DNA of 62,657 nucleotides, from NCBI GenBank assembly GCA_023433925.1, contig JAEYTO010000071.1, forward strand, positions 1 to 62,657, written 5' to 3'. The notes below the pieces were generated by a model. The model did no database searches. It had not been told where the DNA came from and was given only the letters and a program-made list of their open reading frames with translations. How positions within the stretch are numbered: the stretch's first letter is position 1; the number at the start of each line of letters is the position of its first letter. Position numbers and translations under genes: made by a program. This document shows positions 8,636-16,795 of the stretch, in pieces. Source of the stretch: Pseudomonadota bacterium (GTDB taxonomy: Bacteria; Desulfobacterota; Desulfovibrionia; Desulfovibrionales; Desulfovibrionaceae).

Positions 8636-8942
8636 CGGGAAGACTCGAACGGTTGTTCCGGAGACAGCGGAAGCGTTTCTGGAACGGCTTCCGAACTATC
8701 TCGCAGGCTTTAAGATTAAGCGAGAAACACGCTCCGCTTGCGGACTGGCGGGAGCGTCGTTTCAGACGGTTGGATGCGAGTTCATAGCAGCCCTTGGGAG
8801 GATCGCGAGCCGTACGCGCGCCTTTGGCTCGCTCAGACCGCCTCCGGCGGCCTCGGTGGCGCGTCTTCTTGTAGGGCTTCAGACCGGGGCATGACGCTGA
8901 ACGCGGCTTGATGGGTCATTGCAAACAGGCAAGGAGTTATTC
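8636..8942. other. Intergenic gap between bamA and skp
   Basis: No credible gene. It holds several inverted repeats without a T-run, for example GCGAGCC...GGCTCGC around 8808-8831 and CGCTCC...GGAGCG around 8731-8757. They may fold in the transcript and separate bamA from skp expression, but none is a standard terminator. Confidence 0.5.
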
Positions 8943-9476
8943 ATGAGGTGGATCATAGCCTTGACCATGTGTGTCTCCCTTCTGGGCTCCAGTGCCGCCC
9001 TGGCGCGGGCCGAGGTGAAGATCGGCATCATCGATGCCCAGGCGGTCCTGGAGAAATCCGAGCCTGGCCAGACGGTCATGTCCGAGTTCAAGACCAAGGC
9101 AGAAGAGGTGAAGAAGGAGCTTGAGAAGCGCAAGGGCGAGATCGAGAAGCTGCGTGAGGAGATGGAGAAGCAGAGCCTTGTCCTTTCGCAGGACGCCAAG
9201 CAGGACAAGGAGCTTGAATTCAAGCGTAAGGTCAGGGATTATCAGGATTACATGCAGGTCACGCAGCGCAACCTTCAGGTCGAGAACGACCGGTTGAGCA
9301 AGCCCGTGCTCGAAATCCTCCATGAAGTGCTCAAGGCGTACGGCAAGCAGAACAAGTTCACCCTGATCATCGACTCCAAGACTCCGGGAGTCGTTTACGT
9401 CGACGAGGCCAACGAGGTGACCAAGCAGGTCATTCTTGAGCTGAACAAGGCTTGGCGCGAGCGCAAGAAGAAGTAA
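8943..9476 (+). CDS. skp: Periplasmic chaperone Skp/OmpH family
   Basis: A 177-residue protein with a signal peptide (MRWIIALTMCVSLLGSSAALARA) followed by KIGIIDAQAVLEKSEPGQ, the conserved N-terminal strand of OmpH/Skp, then a long charged coiled coil (roughly residues 45-130) that forms the tentacles, and a C-terminal strand (KFTLIIDSKTPGVVYVD). It holds unfolded outer-membrane proteins in the periplasm for delivery to BamA. The ATG at 8943 is preceded by AAGGAG at 8931. Its place between bamA and lpxD is the widespread proteobacterial order. Confidence 0.93.
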   Translation: MRWIIALTMCVSLLGSSAALARAEVKIGIIDAQAVLEKSEPGQTVMSEFKTKAEEVKKELEKRKGEIEKLREEMEKQSLVLSQDAKQDKELEFKRKVRDYQDYMQVTQRNLQVENDRLSKPVLEILHEVLKAYGKQNKFTLIIDSKTPGVVYVDEANEVTKQVILELNKAWRERKKK

Positions 9477-9486
9477 AGGGCCGACC

Positions 9487-10533
9487 ATGAACATGAAGCT
9501 GTCGCTTCTGGCCGAGCGGTTCGGCATGCGCCTCAAGGGCGCGGACCAGGAGATCACCGGTGTCAACACACTCGACGCCGCCGGCCCCTCGGAACTGAGC
9601 TTTCTGGCCAGCAACAAATATCTGGACGCCCTCGAGCGCACCAGGGCCGCGGCCGTCATCACCGACGCGGCCCACGCGGACAGGGTGGCGACCGCGCTCA
9701 TCAGCCCCAACCCGCAGCTGTCCATGGCCCAGGTGGCCATGCTTTTCGACAGGCCGCAGGGCGAGTTCCAAGGCAGGAGCGAGCTTGCCTTCGTACATCC
9801 CGAGGCTCAGGTGGACGAGTCGGCCACGATCTATCCCTTCGTCTACGTGGCCAGGGGCGCCAGCATCGGGCCCGAGGCCAAGGTCTTCCCCTTCTGCTAC
9901 GTGGGCGAGGATGCCGCGCTGGGCAAGGGCTCCACCCTCTATCCGGGAGTAACGATCATGGCCCGCGTGCAGGTGGGCGCCGGGGTCATCATCCATCCCG
10001 GCGCGGTGCTCGGCAGCGACGGATTCGGCTACATCCCGGGCCCGACCGGCCTCATGAAGGTTCCGCAGGTCGGCTCGGTGCGCATCGCCGACAACGTGGA
10101 GATCGGCAGCAACACGGCCATCGACCGCGGCTCCCTGGGGCAGACGAGCATCGGCCGGGGCACCAAGATCGACAACCTCGTGCAGATCGCCCACAACGTG
10201 CGGGTCGGCGAGCATTCGATCCTCGTGGGTCAGGTGGGCGTCGCCGGCAGCACCAAGATCGGCAGCGGCGTGCAGATAGGCGGTCAGGCTGGTCTGGCCG
10301 GGCACCTGACCGTGGGCGACGGCGCGCGCATCGGCGCGCAGTCGGGCATCATGCAGAACATCGAGGCGGGCAGCGAGGTGCTCGGGAGCCCCGCCATCGA
10401 GGCCAAGCGCTACTTCCGCATCGCGGTGCAGCAGACGAAGCTGCCCGAGATGAGCAGGCGCATCAGGGACTTGGAAAAGGAAATCGAGCAGCTCAAGCGC
10501 ATGATGGAGCAAGGAGCGGATCATGGTGAATGA
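9487..10533 (+). CDS. lpxD: UDP-3-O-(3-hydroxyacyl)glucosamine N-acyltransferase
   Basis: Third step of lipid A synthesis: N-acylation of UDP-3-O-acyl-glucosamine from hydroxyacyl-ACP. It is 348 residues long, as usual. The N-terminal LpxD domain (LSLLAERFGMRLKG to about residue 100) precedes a left-handed beta-helix of hexapeptide repeats (about 105-310; IHPGAVLGSDGFGYIPG, VQIAHNVRVGEHSILVGQVG with the catalytic-type His) and a C-terminal helix. Ten bases after skp; the end overlaps fabZ by 11 bases. Confidence 0.96.
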   Translation: MNMKLSLLAERFGMRLKGADQEITGVNTLDAAGPSELSFLASNKYLDALERTRAAAVITDAAHADRVATALISPNPQLSMAQVAMLFDRPQGEFQGRSELAFVHPEAQVDESATIYPFVYVARGASIGPEAKVFPFCYVGEDAALGKGSTLYPGVTIMARVQVGAGVIIHPGAVLGSDGFGYIPGPTGLMKVPQVGSVRIADNVEIGSNTAIDRGSLGQTSIGRGTKIDNLVQIAHNVRVGEHSILVGQVGVAGSTKIGSGVQIGGQAGLAGHLTVGDGARIGAQSGIMQNIEAGSEVLGSPAIEAKRYFRIAVQQTKLPEMSRRIRDLEKEIEQLKRMMEQGADHGE

Positions 10534-10990
10534 GACAGGCGGTTTGACTATAGAAGTCCGCAGAATAATGGAACTATTGCCGCACAGGTATCCGTTCCTG
10601 CTCATTGATCGCGTACTTGAGCTGGTCAAGGGCGAGTTCGTGACGGTCCTCAAGAACGTGACCATAAACGAGCCGTTCTTCCAGGGGCACTTCCCTGGAT
10701 TGCCGCTCATGCCTGGTGTCCTGCAACTCGAAGCCCTGGCTCAGGCCGCGGGCACATACATAATGAACACCTATTCGGGTCAGTTCGAGGGCAAGGTCTT
10801 CGTGTTCACGGGCATGGAGAAGGTCAAGTTCCGCAAACCCGTGGTCCCCGGAGACCAGCTCATGCTTCGCTGCGAGAACTTTCGTCAGAAACTTAATCTC
10901 TTCAAGATGAGCGGAAAAGGCACGGTCGATGGCAAGGTCACCGTCGAAGCGGAGATGACCGCGGCGCTGATCGCTCGGGAGGATCTGTAA
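10523..10990 (+). CDS. fabZ: 3-hydroxyacyl-[acyl-carrier-protein] dehydratase
   Basis: A 155-residue hotdog-fold dehydratase of fatty-acid elongation. It shows LLPHRYPFLLIDRVLE with the catalytic His, FFQGHFPGLPLMPGVLQLEALAQAAG with the catalytic Glu, and a typical length. FabZ uses the same 3-hydroxyacyl-ACP pool as LpxA/LpxD, so its position between them links phospholipid and lipid A synthesis. AAGGAG precedes the ATG inside the lpxD 3' end. Confidence 0.97.
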   Translation: MVNETGGLTIEVRRIMELLPHRYPFLLIDRVLELVKGEFVTVLKNVTINEPFFQGHFPGLPLMPGVLQLEALAQAAGTYIMNTYSGQFEGKVFVFTGMEKVKFRKPVVPGDQLMLRCENFRQKLNLFKMSGKGTVDGKVTVEAEMTAALIAREDL

Positions 10991-10991
10991 A

Positions 10992-11804
10992 GTGTCAGCC
11001 ACTATTCATCCTGCTGCTATTGTGCATCCTGGCGCGCAACTCGCTGGTGACGTTGTCGTCGGCCCGTACTGCGTTATCGAGGACAAGGTTGTCATCGATT
11101 CCGGGACTCGCCTGGACGCCTACGCGCACGTCAAGGCGCATACGCGCATAGGCAAGAACAACCGCATCCATTCTTACGCCTGCCTTGGCGGCGAGCCCCA
11201 GCATCTGGGCTGGAAGGGCGAGGACACGTACGTCGAGATCGGTGACAACAACGTCATTCGCGAGTACGTGACCATTCACCGCGGCACAAAGCACGGCCTG
11301 GGCTACAGCAAGGTCGGCTCCAACTGCATGCTCATGGCTTATGTGCACATCGCCCACGACTGCGAGCTCGCGGATGGGGTGATCATGGCCAACGCCGCCA
11401 GCCTCGCCGGTCACGTGAGTGTCGGCCGCAAGGCCATCATCAGCGGCATGAGTGGCGTGCACCAGTTCGTCCGCGTCGGCGAGTTCGCCTTCCTGGGCGC
11501 CATGGGCGGCTTCAACCTGGACGTGCCGCCCTTTACCCTGGCCACAGGCGTCAGGGCCAAGCTGCACGGCCTGAATCTCATCGGCCTCAAGCGCAACGGC
11601 TTCAGCAGTCAGACCGTCATGGCGCTCAAGAACGCCTACAAGATGATCTGGCGCTCGGACATGATCCGCCAGGAGGCCGTGGAAGAGGTGGTCGGCATGA
11701 TGAGTGACTACCCCGAGGTCATGCGCCTGGTGGACTTCATCAAGTCGAGCCAGCGCGGCGTGACCCCGCACGCCACGGCCAAGTCCGTCAACAACGACGA
11801 GTAG
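10992..11804 (+). CDS. lpxA: UDP-N-acetylglucosamine O-acyltransferase
   Basis: First step of lipid A synthesis. The 270-residue protein begins IHPAAIVHPGAQLAGDVVVGPYCVIED, a left-handed beta-helix of hexapeptides, and contains the LpxA catalytic region (LMAYVHIAHDCELADG, with the general-base His) and SGVHQFVRVGEFAFLGAMGG. The start is a GTG one base after the fabZ stop, consistent with coupled translation. Confidence 0.96.
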   Translation: MSATIHPAAIVHPGAQLAGDVVVGPYCVIEDKVVIDSGTRLDAYAHVKAHTRIGKNNRIHSYACLGGEPQHLGWKGEDTYVEIGDNNVIREYVTIHRGTKHGLGYSKVGSNCMLMAYVHIAHDCELADGVIMANAASLAGHVSVGRKAIISGMSGVHQFVRVGEFAFLGAMGGFNLDVPPFTLATGVRAKLHGLNLIGLKRNGFSSQTVMALKNAYKMIWRSDMIRQEAVEEVVGMMSDYPEVMRLVDFIKSSQRGVTPHATAKSVNNDE

Positions 11805-11806
11805 CG

Positions 11807-12655
11807 ATGCCCGGCGCCGAAGCCCGGAGCGGCAAGCGAATCCTCGGCCTGATCGCCGGGGGCGGCCGGTTTCCGTTTCTCATCGCCGAGGGTGCGCGCA
11901 GGGAAGGCTTGCGCGTTGTGGCCGTGGGCTTCCGCGGCAACACGGACCCCGCGCTGCTCGCCAGCGTGGACGAGTACCAGGAACTGCGCCTGGGCCAGCT
12001 AGGGAAGCTCATTTCCTTCTTCAAATCCCAGGGCGTCAGCAGCATCGTCATGGGCGGAACCATCAATAAGGCCGGGGCCATGGACGTCATCCCGGACCTC
12101 AGGGGCGCGAGATTGCTGCTCAAGCTGCCGGGCAAGGGCGATGACGCTCTTTTGCGCGTCATCAGCGAGGAGCTGGCCTCCGAGGGCATGCCCGTGCTGC
12201 GTGCCCACGAGCTCATCCCGGAGCTGCTCACGCCCGAGGGGTTCCTGACCGGCCGACGGCCCACGGCCGAGGTCATGGAGGACATCCGTTTCGGATGGTC
12301 CGTGGCCAAGGAGTTGGGCCGCCTCGACATCGGCCAGACCATTGTGGTGCGTCGCCAGGTGGTGGCCGCGGTGGAGGCCCTGGAAGGCACTGACAACGCC
12401 ATCCGCCGCGGATGCTCGCTGTCCGGGAAGGGCGCGGTGATAGTCAAGATCTTCAAGCCGGGGCAAGACGAGCGGCTTGATCTGCCGTCCGTTGGCCTGG
12501 CCACCATCGAGATCATGCGCGAGGCGGGCGCGGCCTGCCTGGCCGTGGAGGCCGGACGGAGCCTCTTCTTTGACCGCGAGCAGGCCATCGAGGCCGCGCG
12601 CCGGGCCGGCATCATCGTGGTGGGCGTCAGCGACGGGCTCCTGGCCGAGACATGA
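11807..12655 (+). CDS. lpxI: UDP-2,3-diacylglucosamine pyrophosphatase LpxI
   Basis: A 282-residue protein of the LpxI (DUF1009) family, which hydrolyses UDP-2,3-diacylglucosamine to lipid X and UMP in organisms lacking LpxH. Visible family segments are LGLIAGGGRFPFLIAEGARREG at the N terminus, VMGGTINKAGAMDVIPD and a C-terminal VGLATIEIMREAGAACLAVE. It begins 2 bases after lpxA and completes the local lipid A set (lpxD, fabZ, lpxA, lpxI); lpxC and lpxB are not in the window. Confidence 0.94.
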   Translation: MPGAEARSGKRILGLIAGGGRFPFLIAEGARREGLRVVAVGFRGNTDPALLASVDEYQELRLGQLGKLISFFKSQGVSSIVMGGTINKAGAMDVIPDLRGARLLLKLPGKGDDALLRVISEELASEGMPVLRAHELIPELLTPEGFLTGRRPTAEVMEDIRFGWSVAKELGRLDIGQTIVVRRQVVAAVEALEGTDNAIRRGCSLSGKGAVIVKIFKPGQDERLDLPSVGLATIEIMREAGAACLAVEAGRSLFFDREQAIEAARRAGIIVVGVSDGLLAET

Positions 12656-12793
12656 TCCGACGCAATCGCGGGGCGGCCCTTGCCAAAGCCCTCGATGAGC
12701 CGCATTTGAACTTCACACCGCTTTCATCTAGATTGACTTTTTTCCGAAAGAACGCGGATGCCTCGGCATCCGCCACCAAAGGTTGTCGCACGC

Positions 12794-13837
12794 ATGAGCC
12801 ACATACTTGGCATGAAGTTCAAGGACTACGGACAAACATACCACTTCGACTCCGGGGCGTTCGTGGTTGCGCCGGGCGATGCCGTGCTCGTGGAAACCGA
12901 GCAGGGCCTGGGCCTGGGCAGGGTCGTGGACATCTCGGAGAATCCGCCCGTGGGCGTGGATTCCGAAGGCATCAAGCCCATCTTCAAAGTCGCCAGCGAA
13001 GAGGACGTCCAGACCGCTCAGGAGAACGAGGCCCAGGCCAGGGAAGCCTTCCGCTTCTGCAAGGTGCGCGTCCGCGAGCGCGGGCTGGACATGAAGCTCG
13101 TGGATGTGGAGGTCTTCTTCGACCGCAGCAAGATGATCTTCTATTTCACGGCTCCGGGCCGCATCGACTTCCGCGAGCTGGTCAAGGATCTCGTGCGCGA
13201 GTACCGCACGCGCATCGAGCTGCGCCAGATCGGGGTGCGCCACGAGACGCAGATGCTCGGCGCCGTGGGGAACTGCGGGCAGGTCTGCTGCTGCCGCCGA
13301 TTCCTGCGCAAATTCGAGCCCGTGACCATTAAGATGGCCAAGGAGCAGAATCTGTTCCTCAATCCGTCCAAGATCTCGGGCATTTGCGGCAGGCTTTTAT
13401 GCTGCTTGGCCTATGAGCAGAAGAATTACGAGCAGTTCCAGAAGCTCTGTCCGAAGACGGGCAAGAAGTTCCAGACCAGCCTGGGCATGGTCAAGATCCT
13501 GCGCACCAACTTCTTCCGCCAGTCGGTGACGATTCTGCCCGAGAATGGCGAGGAGCAGGAGCTGAGCGTGGAGGAGTGGGCCCGCATCACGGGCAAGTCG
13601 CCAGACAGGGAGCCAGCGCCTGCTCAGGCCGAGGCCGCATCGCCGGAAGATGTCGCGGCTGGCGAGAATGAAGATCTCCAAGACCTTGCGGAGGATGCGC
13701 CCGAAACTCCGGGGGGGGAGGAGGAAGCTGGAACCCCGCAGGCCAAGGACCAGGCTCAAGGACAGGCCCGCAAGGGCAGGCCGCGCCGCCGGCGCAAGCG
13801 AAAGCCCAAGGCCAAGGGCTCGGACCAGGCTGATTAG
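12794..13837 (+). CDS. RicT/PSP1-family protein
   Basis: The 347-residue protein has the PSP1 C-terminal domain found in Bacillus RicT (YaaT), a partner of RicA/RicF in RNA maturation. It shows a Cys-rich core, GNCGQVCCCRRFLRKF, then IKMAKEQNLFLNPSKISG and CGRLLCCLAYEQ. In RicT-type complexes such cysteines help bind Fe-S clusters; that is family knowledge, not visible here. The tail from about residue 270 is charged and low-complexity, ending Lys/Arg-rich, which suggests RNA contact. The ATG at 12794 gives MSHILGMKFKDYG; an in-frame ATG at 12758 would add 12 residues. It lies between lpxI and metG, a common position near metG in deltaproteobacteria (inference from memory). Confidence 0.88.
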   Translation: MSHILGMKFKDYGQTYHFDSGAFVVAPGDAVLVETEQGLGLGRVVDISENPPVGVDSEGIKPIFKVASEEDVQTAQENEAQAREAFRFCKVRVRERGLDMKLVDVEVFFDRSKMIFYFTAPGRIDFRELVKDLVREYRTRIELRQIGVRHETQMLGAVGNCGQVCCCRRFLRKFEPVTIKMAKEQNLFLNPSKISGICGRLLCCLAYEQKNYEQFQKLCPKTGKKFQTSLGMVKILRTNFFRQSVTILPENGEEQELSVEEWARITGKSPDREPAPAQAEAASPEDVAAGENEDLQDLAEDAPETPGGEEEAGTPQAKDQAQGQARKGRPRRRRKRKPKAKGSDQAD

Positions 13838-13942
13838 CGACGCACGGCGCCCGCGCAAGCGGGCGCTTTCCATGCCGGACCCGCGCCTGGCTTACGTCGG
13901 GCCCGCGAGAAACGCCGGGCTCAAGTCACACGGAGGAGCACG

Positions 13943-15913
13943 TTGGACCGCTTCTACATCACCACGCCCATCTACTACGTGAACGGCCGTCCGCACCTGG
14001 GCCACGCCTACAGCACCCTTGTAGCTGACTCCCTGGCCAGGTTCCACCGGGCCATGGGCCGGGACACCTTTTTCCTGACCGGCACGGACGAGCATGGCGA
14101 CAAGATCGTGCAGGCCGCTGAAAAGGCCGGCATCACGCCGCAGGAACTGGTCGACGCGAATACCGCGACATTCCGTGACCTGTGGGCGCGCATGGGCATC
14201 ACCAACACGGGCTTCGTGCGCACCACGGACCCGGAGCACAAGCGCTGCGTGCAGGCCATCCTCCAGAAGGTCTATGACGCCGGCGACATCTATCACGGCG
14301 AGTACAGCGGCGAGTACTGCCTCGGCTGCGAGCGCTTCCTGACCGACAAGGAGCTCGTGGACGGCAAATGCCCGGACCATCAGACCGTGCCCGAGCGTAT
14401 CACGGAGAAGAACTACTTCTTTCGCATGTCCAAGTACCAGGGCTGGCTGGCCGAGCACATCAAAGCCAACCCGGGCTTCATCCGACCGCAACGCTACGAG
14501 GCAGAGGTGCTTGCGCTCCTGGAGTCCGGCGCGCTGGAGGACCTGTGCATCTCGCGGCCCAAGTCCCGCCTGACCTGGGGCGTGGAGCTGCCCTTCGACA
14601 CGGACTATGTGTGCTATGTGTGGTTCGACGCGCTGCTAAACTACGTCTCGGCCCTGGGCTGGCCCGAGGGCGAGAACTACCGCAAGTACTGGGCCGTGGC
14701 CGAGCACCTCGTGGCCAAGGACATCCTCAAGCCGCACGCCATCTTCTGGCCGACCATGCTCAAGTCCGCGAATCTGCCGATCTACCGCCACCTCAACGTG
14801 CATGGGTACTGGCTGGTGCGCGAGGCCAAGATGTCCAAGTCCCTGGGCAATGTGGTCGATCCCTTGTCCATGGCCGAGAAGTATGGCCTATCGGCTTTCC
14901 GTTACTTTCTCCTTCGTGAGATGCAGTTCGGCAACGACGCGAGCTTCTCCGAAGAGGCCCTGGTGGGCCGCCTCAACGCCGACCTGGCCAACGACCTGGG
15001 CAACCTGTTCAGCCGCACCCTGACCATGACGAGCAAGTACTTCGAGGGCAAAGCGCCGAACGGCAGTGTGGAGACGCCCGCGAACTCCGAGATCCTGGAA
15101 TTGGCGCGCACGGCCATGGAGAACTACCAGTCCCTGTTCACGGAATGCATGTTCTCCAGAGCCCTGGAATCCCTGTGGGAACTCGTGCGCGGCCTGAACA
15201 AGTACGTGGATTCCCGCGCGCCGTGGGCCCTGGCCAAGGCGGGGCGCGACGACGAGCTGGCCTCGGTCATGGCCACCTTGCTCATGCTCCTGCGCAAGAT
15301 CGCGCTGCACCTTCAGCCGGTTATGCCCGAAGCTGCCGGCGAGATGCTCGTCCAGCTCGGGCAGCCCTTGCAGGCACAGGTCACGCTCAAGGATGAGCTC
15401 GCCTCCTGGACCATCATCGCGCCGGGCACACCCATAGCGGCCAAGTCGAACCTCTTCCCGCGCGTGGACTTGGCGGCGCAGGCCGGAGAGCCCGCCAAGG
15501 CCGAGGTTGCGGCCAAGATGGCCGCCAAGGCCAAGCCCGAGGGGAAGAAGGAGCCAACCAAAACGGCGCAGGCCGGGGAGGCTCCCGCGGAAATCGAGTT
15601 CACGGATTTCCAGAAGCTCGACCTGCGCACTGGCGTGGTGCTGGATGCGGTTCCGCATCCGGATGCCGACCGCCTGCTCAAGCTCACGGTGGACATAGGC
15701 GAGGACAAGCCGCGCCAGATCGTCGCCGGCTTGGCCGAATTCTTCACACCCGAGGGGATCAAGGGCCGCCAGGTGACCGTGCTCGCCAATCTCAAGACAC
15801 GCAAGCTTCGCGGCTTGGAGTCCCAAGGCATGGTGCTCGCCGTGCGCACGGACAAGGGCATGGAGCTCCTTACGCCTTCGGGAGAGGTGAAGCCAGGCAG
15901 CAAGGTATCCTGA
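13943..15913 (+). CDS. metG: Methionyl-tRNA synthetase
   Basis: Charges tRNA-Met. The 656-residue protein has HLGH at 18-21 (HIGH motif), a zinc knuckle with C126xxC129 and C143/H146, KMSKS at 296-300, an alpha-helical anticodon domain, a linker rich in Ala/Lys, and a C-terminal Trbp111-like tRNA-binding domain (FQKLDLRTGVVLDAVPHPDADRLLKLTVD) that supports dimerisation. The start is a TTG with GGAGGA spaced 6 bases upstream. A strong terminator follows the stop. Confidence 0.97.
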   Translation: MDRFYITTPIYYVNGRPHLGHAYSTLVADSLARFHRAMGRDTFFLTGTDEHGDKIVQAAEKAGITPQELVDANTATFRDLWARMGITNTGFVRTTDPEHKRCVQAILQKVYDAGDIYHGEYSGEYCLGCERFLTDKELVDGKCPDHQTVPERITEKNYFFRMSKYQGWLAEHIKANPGFIRPQRYEAEVLALLESGALEDLCISRPKSRLTWGVELPFDTDYVCYVWFDALLNYVSALGWPEGENYRKYWAVAEHLVAKDILKPHAIFWPTMLKSANLPIYRHLNVHGYWLVREAKMSKSLGNVVDPLSMAEKYGLSAFRYFLLREMQFGNDASFSEEALVGRLNADLANDLGNLFSRTLTMTSKYFEGKAPNGSVETPANSEILELARTAMENYQSLFTECMFSRALESLWELVRGLNKYVDSRAPWALAKAGRDDELASVMATLLMLLRKIALHLQPVMPEAAGEMLVQLGQPLQAQVTLKDELASWTIIAPGTPIAAKSNLFPRVDLAAQAGEPAKAEVAAKMAAKAKPEGKKEPTKTAQAGEAPAEIEFTDFQKLDLRTGVVLDAVPHPDADRLLKLTVDIGEDKPRQIVAGLAEFFTPEGIKGRQVTVLANLKTRKLRGLESQGMVLAVRTDKGMELLTPSGEVKPGSKVS

Positions 15914-15966
15914 CGAAGGCTATGTCCGCCCAAATGGGGGATGCTGTGTCCCTGCCCGCAAGTTTC

Positions 15967-16004
15967 GAGACGGCCGCAGAATGACTGCGGCCGTCTCTCG
16001 TTTT
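15967..16004 (+). terminator. Strong Rho-independent terminator after metG
   Basis: A perfect 13-bp stem (GAGACGGCCGCAG / CTGCGGCCGTCTC) with loop AATGA, followed by TCGTTTT. It lies 53 bases past the metG stop and faces the end of the minus-strand small gene at 16035. Confidence 0.92.
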
Positions 16005-16034
16005 GAGTCCAAGCCGAAAACTGGTTATAAGTGG

Positions 16035-16244
16035 TCAGGCTGCTTTTTCTACGCTAATTTTCTTATTATTGGCGGCAAAGACAGAAAGTGTTTCCCCTAA
16101 ATCGACTATGAATTTGCCACACATGCATACTAAGCGCCTATCGTTGGCAAACATAAGATTGAATTCGCCGCAATGAGGGCATGATAAGATGCCGTATACA
16201 TCGTTGCCTGTATACGATTGCACGCTGAAACGAGCATCTGACAT
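16035..16244 (-). CDS. Small protein with a CxxC / CxC putative metal-binding site
   Basis: A 69-residue protein not assigned to a named family. It contains C22xxC25 and, 14 residues on, C40xC42 (SCPHCGEFNL ... RLVCMCGKF), a pattern suited to a zinc ribbon or rubredoxin-like knuckle. The ATG at 16244 is preceded by AGGAGG with 8-base spacing; the TTG at 16250 is too close to it. The gene and its upstream 200 bases are clearly more AT-rich than neighbouring genes, hinting at recent acquisition. No signal peptide or membrane helix. The good ribosome site and coherent residue composition make a real gene likely. Confidence 0.7.
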   Translation of the reverse strand: MSDARFSVQSYTGNDVYGILSCPHCGEFNLMFANDRRLVCMCGKFIVDLGETLSVFAANNKKISVEKAA

Positions 16245-16610
16245 GTTCAATCCCTCCTGGTGCTAATTTTGGCTTATCATTACATCTAATCTTTTCCACC
16301 TGACAAGTTTTTTTTCCTTGGACATGAAATTTTAGACCTGAATATTTTTACAAAGAATTGGTTGGCGCAATCAGCGCTTATCGCCCATGTTGTCTGGAAG
16401 CTTTGGGATAATCCCTGCTCATGGCTCCCAAGCCCATGGCGAGAATTGGCCTGCCCATGCATTTCCGCCGAAATCAAGACTGATAATCCCTTGCCGGAGG
16501 AGGCTGACACCGCGCATGGCCAGCATGGCGAGGTGAGCGGTCAGGCCTCCGTAGATGGACCCGAAGACCGCCCATGGAGCCGACAAGTTCAGGCGGAGCC
16601 GGTGGCTTAG
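16245..16610. other. Non-coding gap before repeat R1-A
   Basis: The first part, to about 16360, is AT-rich and likely carries the promoter of the 16035-16244 gene. The remainder has weak open frames on both strands that show no recognisable domain and no ribosome site. No gene is called. Confidence 0.4.
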
Positions 16611-16744
16611 CAGACTGTTGAAAAAAGCCGTCCTGGCTTTTTTCAACTTCGCAATGCCTGAGCAAAGCTCAAGCATTGCTCACGGATGCCGCGCATCCGG
16701 CGGGCCATCCTGGCCCGCTCAGCCTGTTTTTCAATAGGCTGTCA
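16611..16744 (+). repeat. Dispersed hairpin repeat R1, copy A
   Basis: About 134 bp, closely matching 29199-29342 and, inverted, 54008-54137. It is a string of hairpins: AAAAAAGCC/GGCTTTTTT, TGAGC/GCTCA around AAA, GGGCCA/TGGCCC around TCC, and a terminal AGCCTG...AGGCT hairpin with a T-run. Copy A lies just past the 3' end of treZ (minus strand) and could terminate transcription from both sides. No coding capacity is convincing. Confidence 0.85.
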
Positions 16745-16795
16745 GGCGGGATTAACCGAGACCGCGGGGTGGTGGTGAGAAGATCCCTCGCAAGC

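Noticed and set aside
16419..16676. 85-codon frame beginning in repeat R1-A
   Set aside because: Its first 22 codons are the repeat itself and the same peptide appears at R1-B upstream of yehZ; this is repeat translation, not a gene.
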